Assembly (NCBI GenBank): GCA_963824215.1
Contig: CAWGOE010000004.1
Coordinates: 62,001 to 126,000 of the forward strand
DNA length: 64,000 bases
From: VRUE01 sp963824215
Lineage (GTDB): Bacteria > Actinomycetota > Thermoleophilia > Solirubrobacterales > 70-9
Direction of reading: 5' to 3'
The notes below the pieces were generated by a model. The model did not search any database, was not told where the DNA came from, and saw nothing but the letters and a program-made list of their open reading frames with translations. This document shows positions 63,139 through 64,000 of this stretch, piece by piece. Each line of letters begins with the position of its first letter. Position 1 is the first letter of the stretch. Both the position numbers and the translations under genes were made by a program.

Positions 63139-64000
63139 ATGACCGCGCGTCGCCGGCTCGTCCGCGTTCCCGCCTCCTCGGCCAACCTTGGGCCTGGTTA
63201 TGACGTGATGGCGGCGGCGCTCGACCTCTACCTGGAGCTGGAGGTCGAAGAGTCCGGCGAGTACTCGTTCGACCCGGCCGGGCTCGACGTACCGACGGGT
63301 CGCGAGAACCTGATCGTGCGGGCTTTCGAGACCCTGCACTCCGCAGATGGAATCGCCTTCCGCCTGAACGAGACGATCCCGCTGGGGCGTGGTCTTGGCT
63401 CCAGCGCGGCGGCGATCGTCGCCGGGATCGTGGCTGCCGACCATCTCTACGAGCTGGCCCTCTCCCAGGAGGAGATGCTGGCGCGGGCAACCGAGCTCGA
63501 GGGCCATCCCGACAACGTCGCCGCCGCCATCTTTGGCGGCTTCGTCATCTGCGACCCGATCCCCGAGGGCGGTACACCCGATTGCTCGCGCTTCCCGCCC
63601 CCCGACGGACTTGAGGGCATCCTCGTTGTCCCCAGCGAGGAGGATGTTCCGACCGAACAGGCGCGCGAGGCGATCCCCGGGGAGATCCCGCTCGGCGATG
63701 CGCTCGGCAACATCTTCTCCGCCGCCAGGTTGACGCTCGGCCTCTACCGCGGCGACCTCGGCCTGATCGCCGCCAGCCTCAAGGACAACATCCACCAGGG
63801 GCGCCGCCGCGATCTTTATCCCCGTTCGATGAAGTTGGTCGAAGACGCGACCGAGATCGGTGCCCTGGGGGCGACCATCTCCGGCGCTGGACCGACCGTG
63901 CTCGTCTGGACGACGTGGCAGGACGCGGGCAAGGTCCACGACGAGCTCCAAGATCGCTGCGGGGATTGGGCTGAAGTCCGCCGCATCCCCTTCAGCAACC
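63139..64000 (+). CDS. thrB: Homoserine kinase (3' end cut by the window)
   Basis: 287 residues are visible. The GHMP-kinase marks are VPASSANLGPGYDVMAAAL at the N-terminus, IPLGRGLGSSAAAIVAGIVA near 82 (ATP loop), and LGATISGAGPTVLVW near 244, all intact. It phosphorylates homoserine, feeding ThrC. The start is ATG at 63139 behind GAAGGA. The 64 bp between thrC and thrB hold an additional short ATG that overlaps the thrC stop but leads nowhere. The end of the protein lies past the right edge. Confidence 0.95.
   Translation, partial: MTARRRLVRVPASSANLGPGYDVMAAALDLYLELEVEESGEYSFDPAGLDVPTGRENLIVRAFETLHSADGIAFRLNETIPLGRGLGSSAAAIVAGIVAADHLYELALSQEEMLARATELEGHPDNVAAAIFGGFVICDPIPEGGTPDCSRFPPPDGLEGILVVPSEEDVPTEQAREAIPGEIPLGDALGNIFSAARLTLGLYRGDLGLIAASLKDNIHQGRRRDLYPRSMKLVEDATEIGALGATISGAGPTVLVWTTWQDAGKVHDELQDRCGDWAEVRRIPFSN

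Overview
This 64 kb window is a high-GC chromosomal segment that reads as ordinary core genome of an actinobacterium. The best guess is the class Thermoleophilia (Solirubrobacterales or a relative). The support is GC-rich codon use with many GTG and TTG starts, a CarD-type RNA polymerase regulator, an F420-type luciferase-like oxidoreductase, several acyl-CoA dehydrogenases, and a small secreted protein whose N-terminus is typical of that group. The taxonomic call is an inference from gene content.

Layout. 1-2.3 kb (minus): an iron-uptake pair, an FTR1-type permease cut by the window edge and an EfeO-like lipoprotein, behind a tandem palindrome that may be an iron operator. 2.5-4.5 kb: amt plus a P-II gene. 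4.6-5.9 kb: a MerR-adenylate cyclase fusion. 5.8-33 kb: a long mostly plus-strand housekeeping run tilS, hpt, ftsH, folP, folB, folK, coaX, dus, greA, lysS, clpC, disA, carD, ispD, ispF, cysS, rlmB and a SigH-type sigma factor. This order follows the Bacillus tilS-to-sigH region closely, with local inserts (GST-like, aldo/keto reductase plus MFS pump, DUF389, PHP, acyl-CoA ligase, coiled-coil protein). 33-38 kb (minus): a secreted beta-propeller, a saccharopine-dehydrogenase-like enzyme, a GNAT-like protein, tRNA-Thr on the other strand, and a SHOCT membrane protein. 38-46.7 kb: dioxygenase-like VOC protein, maleylacetate-reductase-like enzyme, a PlsC-GpsA fusion, an ECF sigma factor with a small membrane partner, a rhomboid protease, a cobalamin-binding-like protein and a CBS/CorC membrane protein. 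46.7-57.3 kb: fatty-acid beta-oxidation genes at two loci sharing a TetR-like palindrome, with cell-surface and small genes between. 57.3-64 kb: an M23 peptidase, a Gly/Ser-rich anchored protein, and lysA-hom-thrC-thrB (last gene cut by the edge).

The most unusual content is not a gene. At least thirteen long-armed inverted repeats (about 32-114 bp) are scattered through the window. Nearly every one begins 0-33 bp after a stop codon. They fall into families whose arms change in a compensated way while the spacer or loop is kept. Two related palindromes lie inside coding sequences, in frame, in cysS and ispD. This resembles a mobile or structural palindrome system comparable in idea to REP/RPE elements. 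No transposase is visible in the window.

Other points of note are a P-II protein with Leu in place of the modifiable Tyr51, carD with no conventional start codon (ATT behind a strong ribosome binding site), a one-polypeptide PlsC-GpsA, and an alkyltransferase-like protein with Trp in place of the acceptor Cys.
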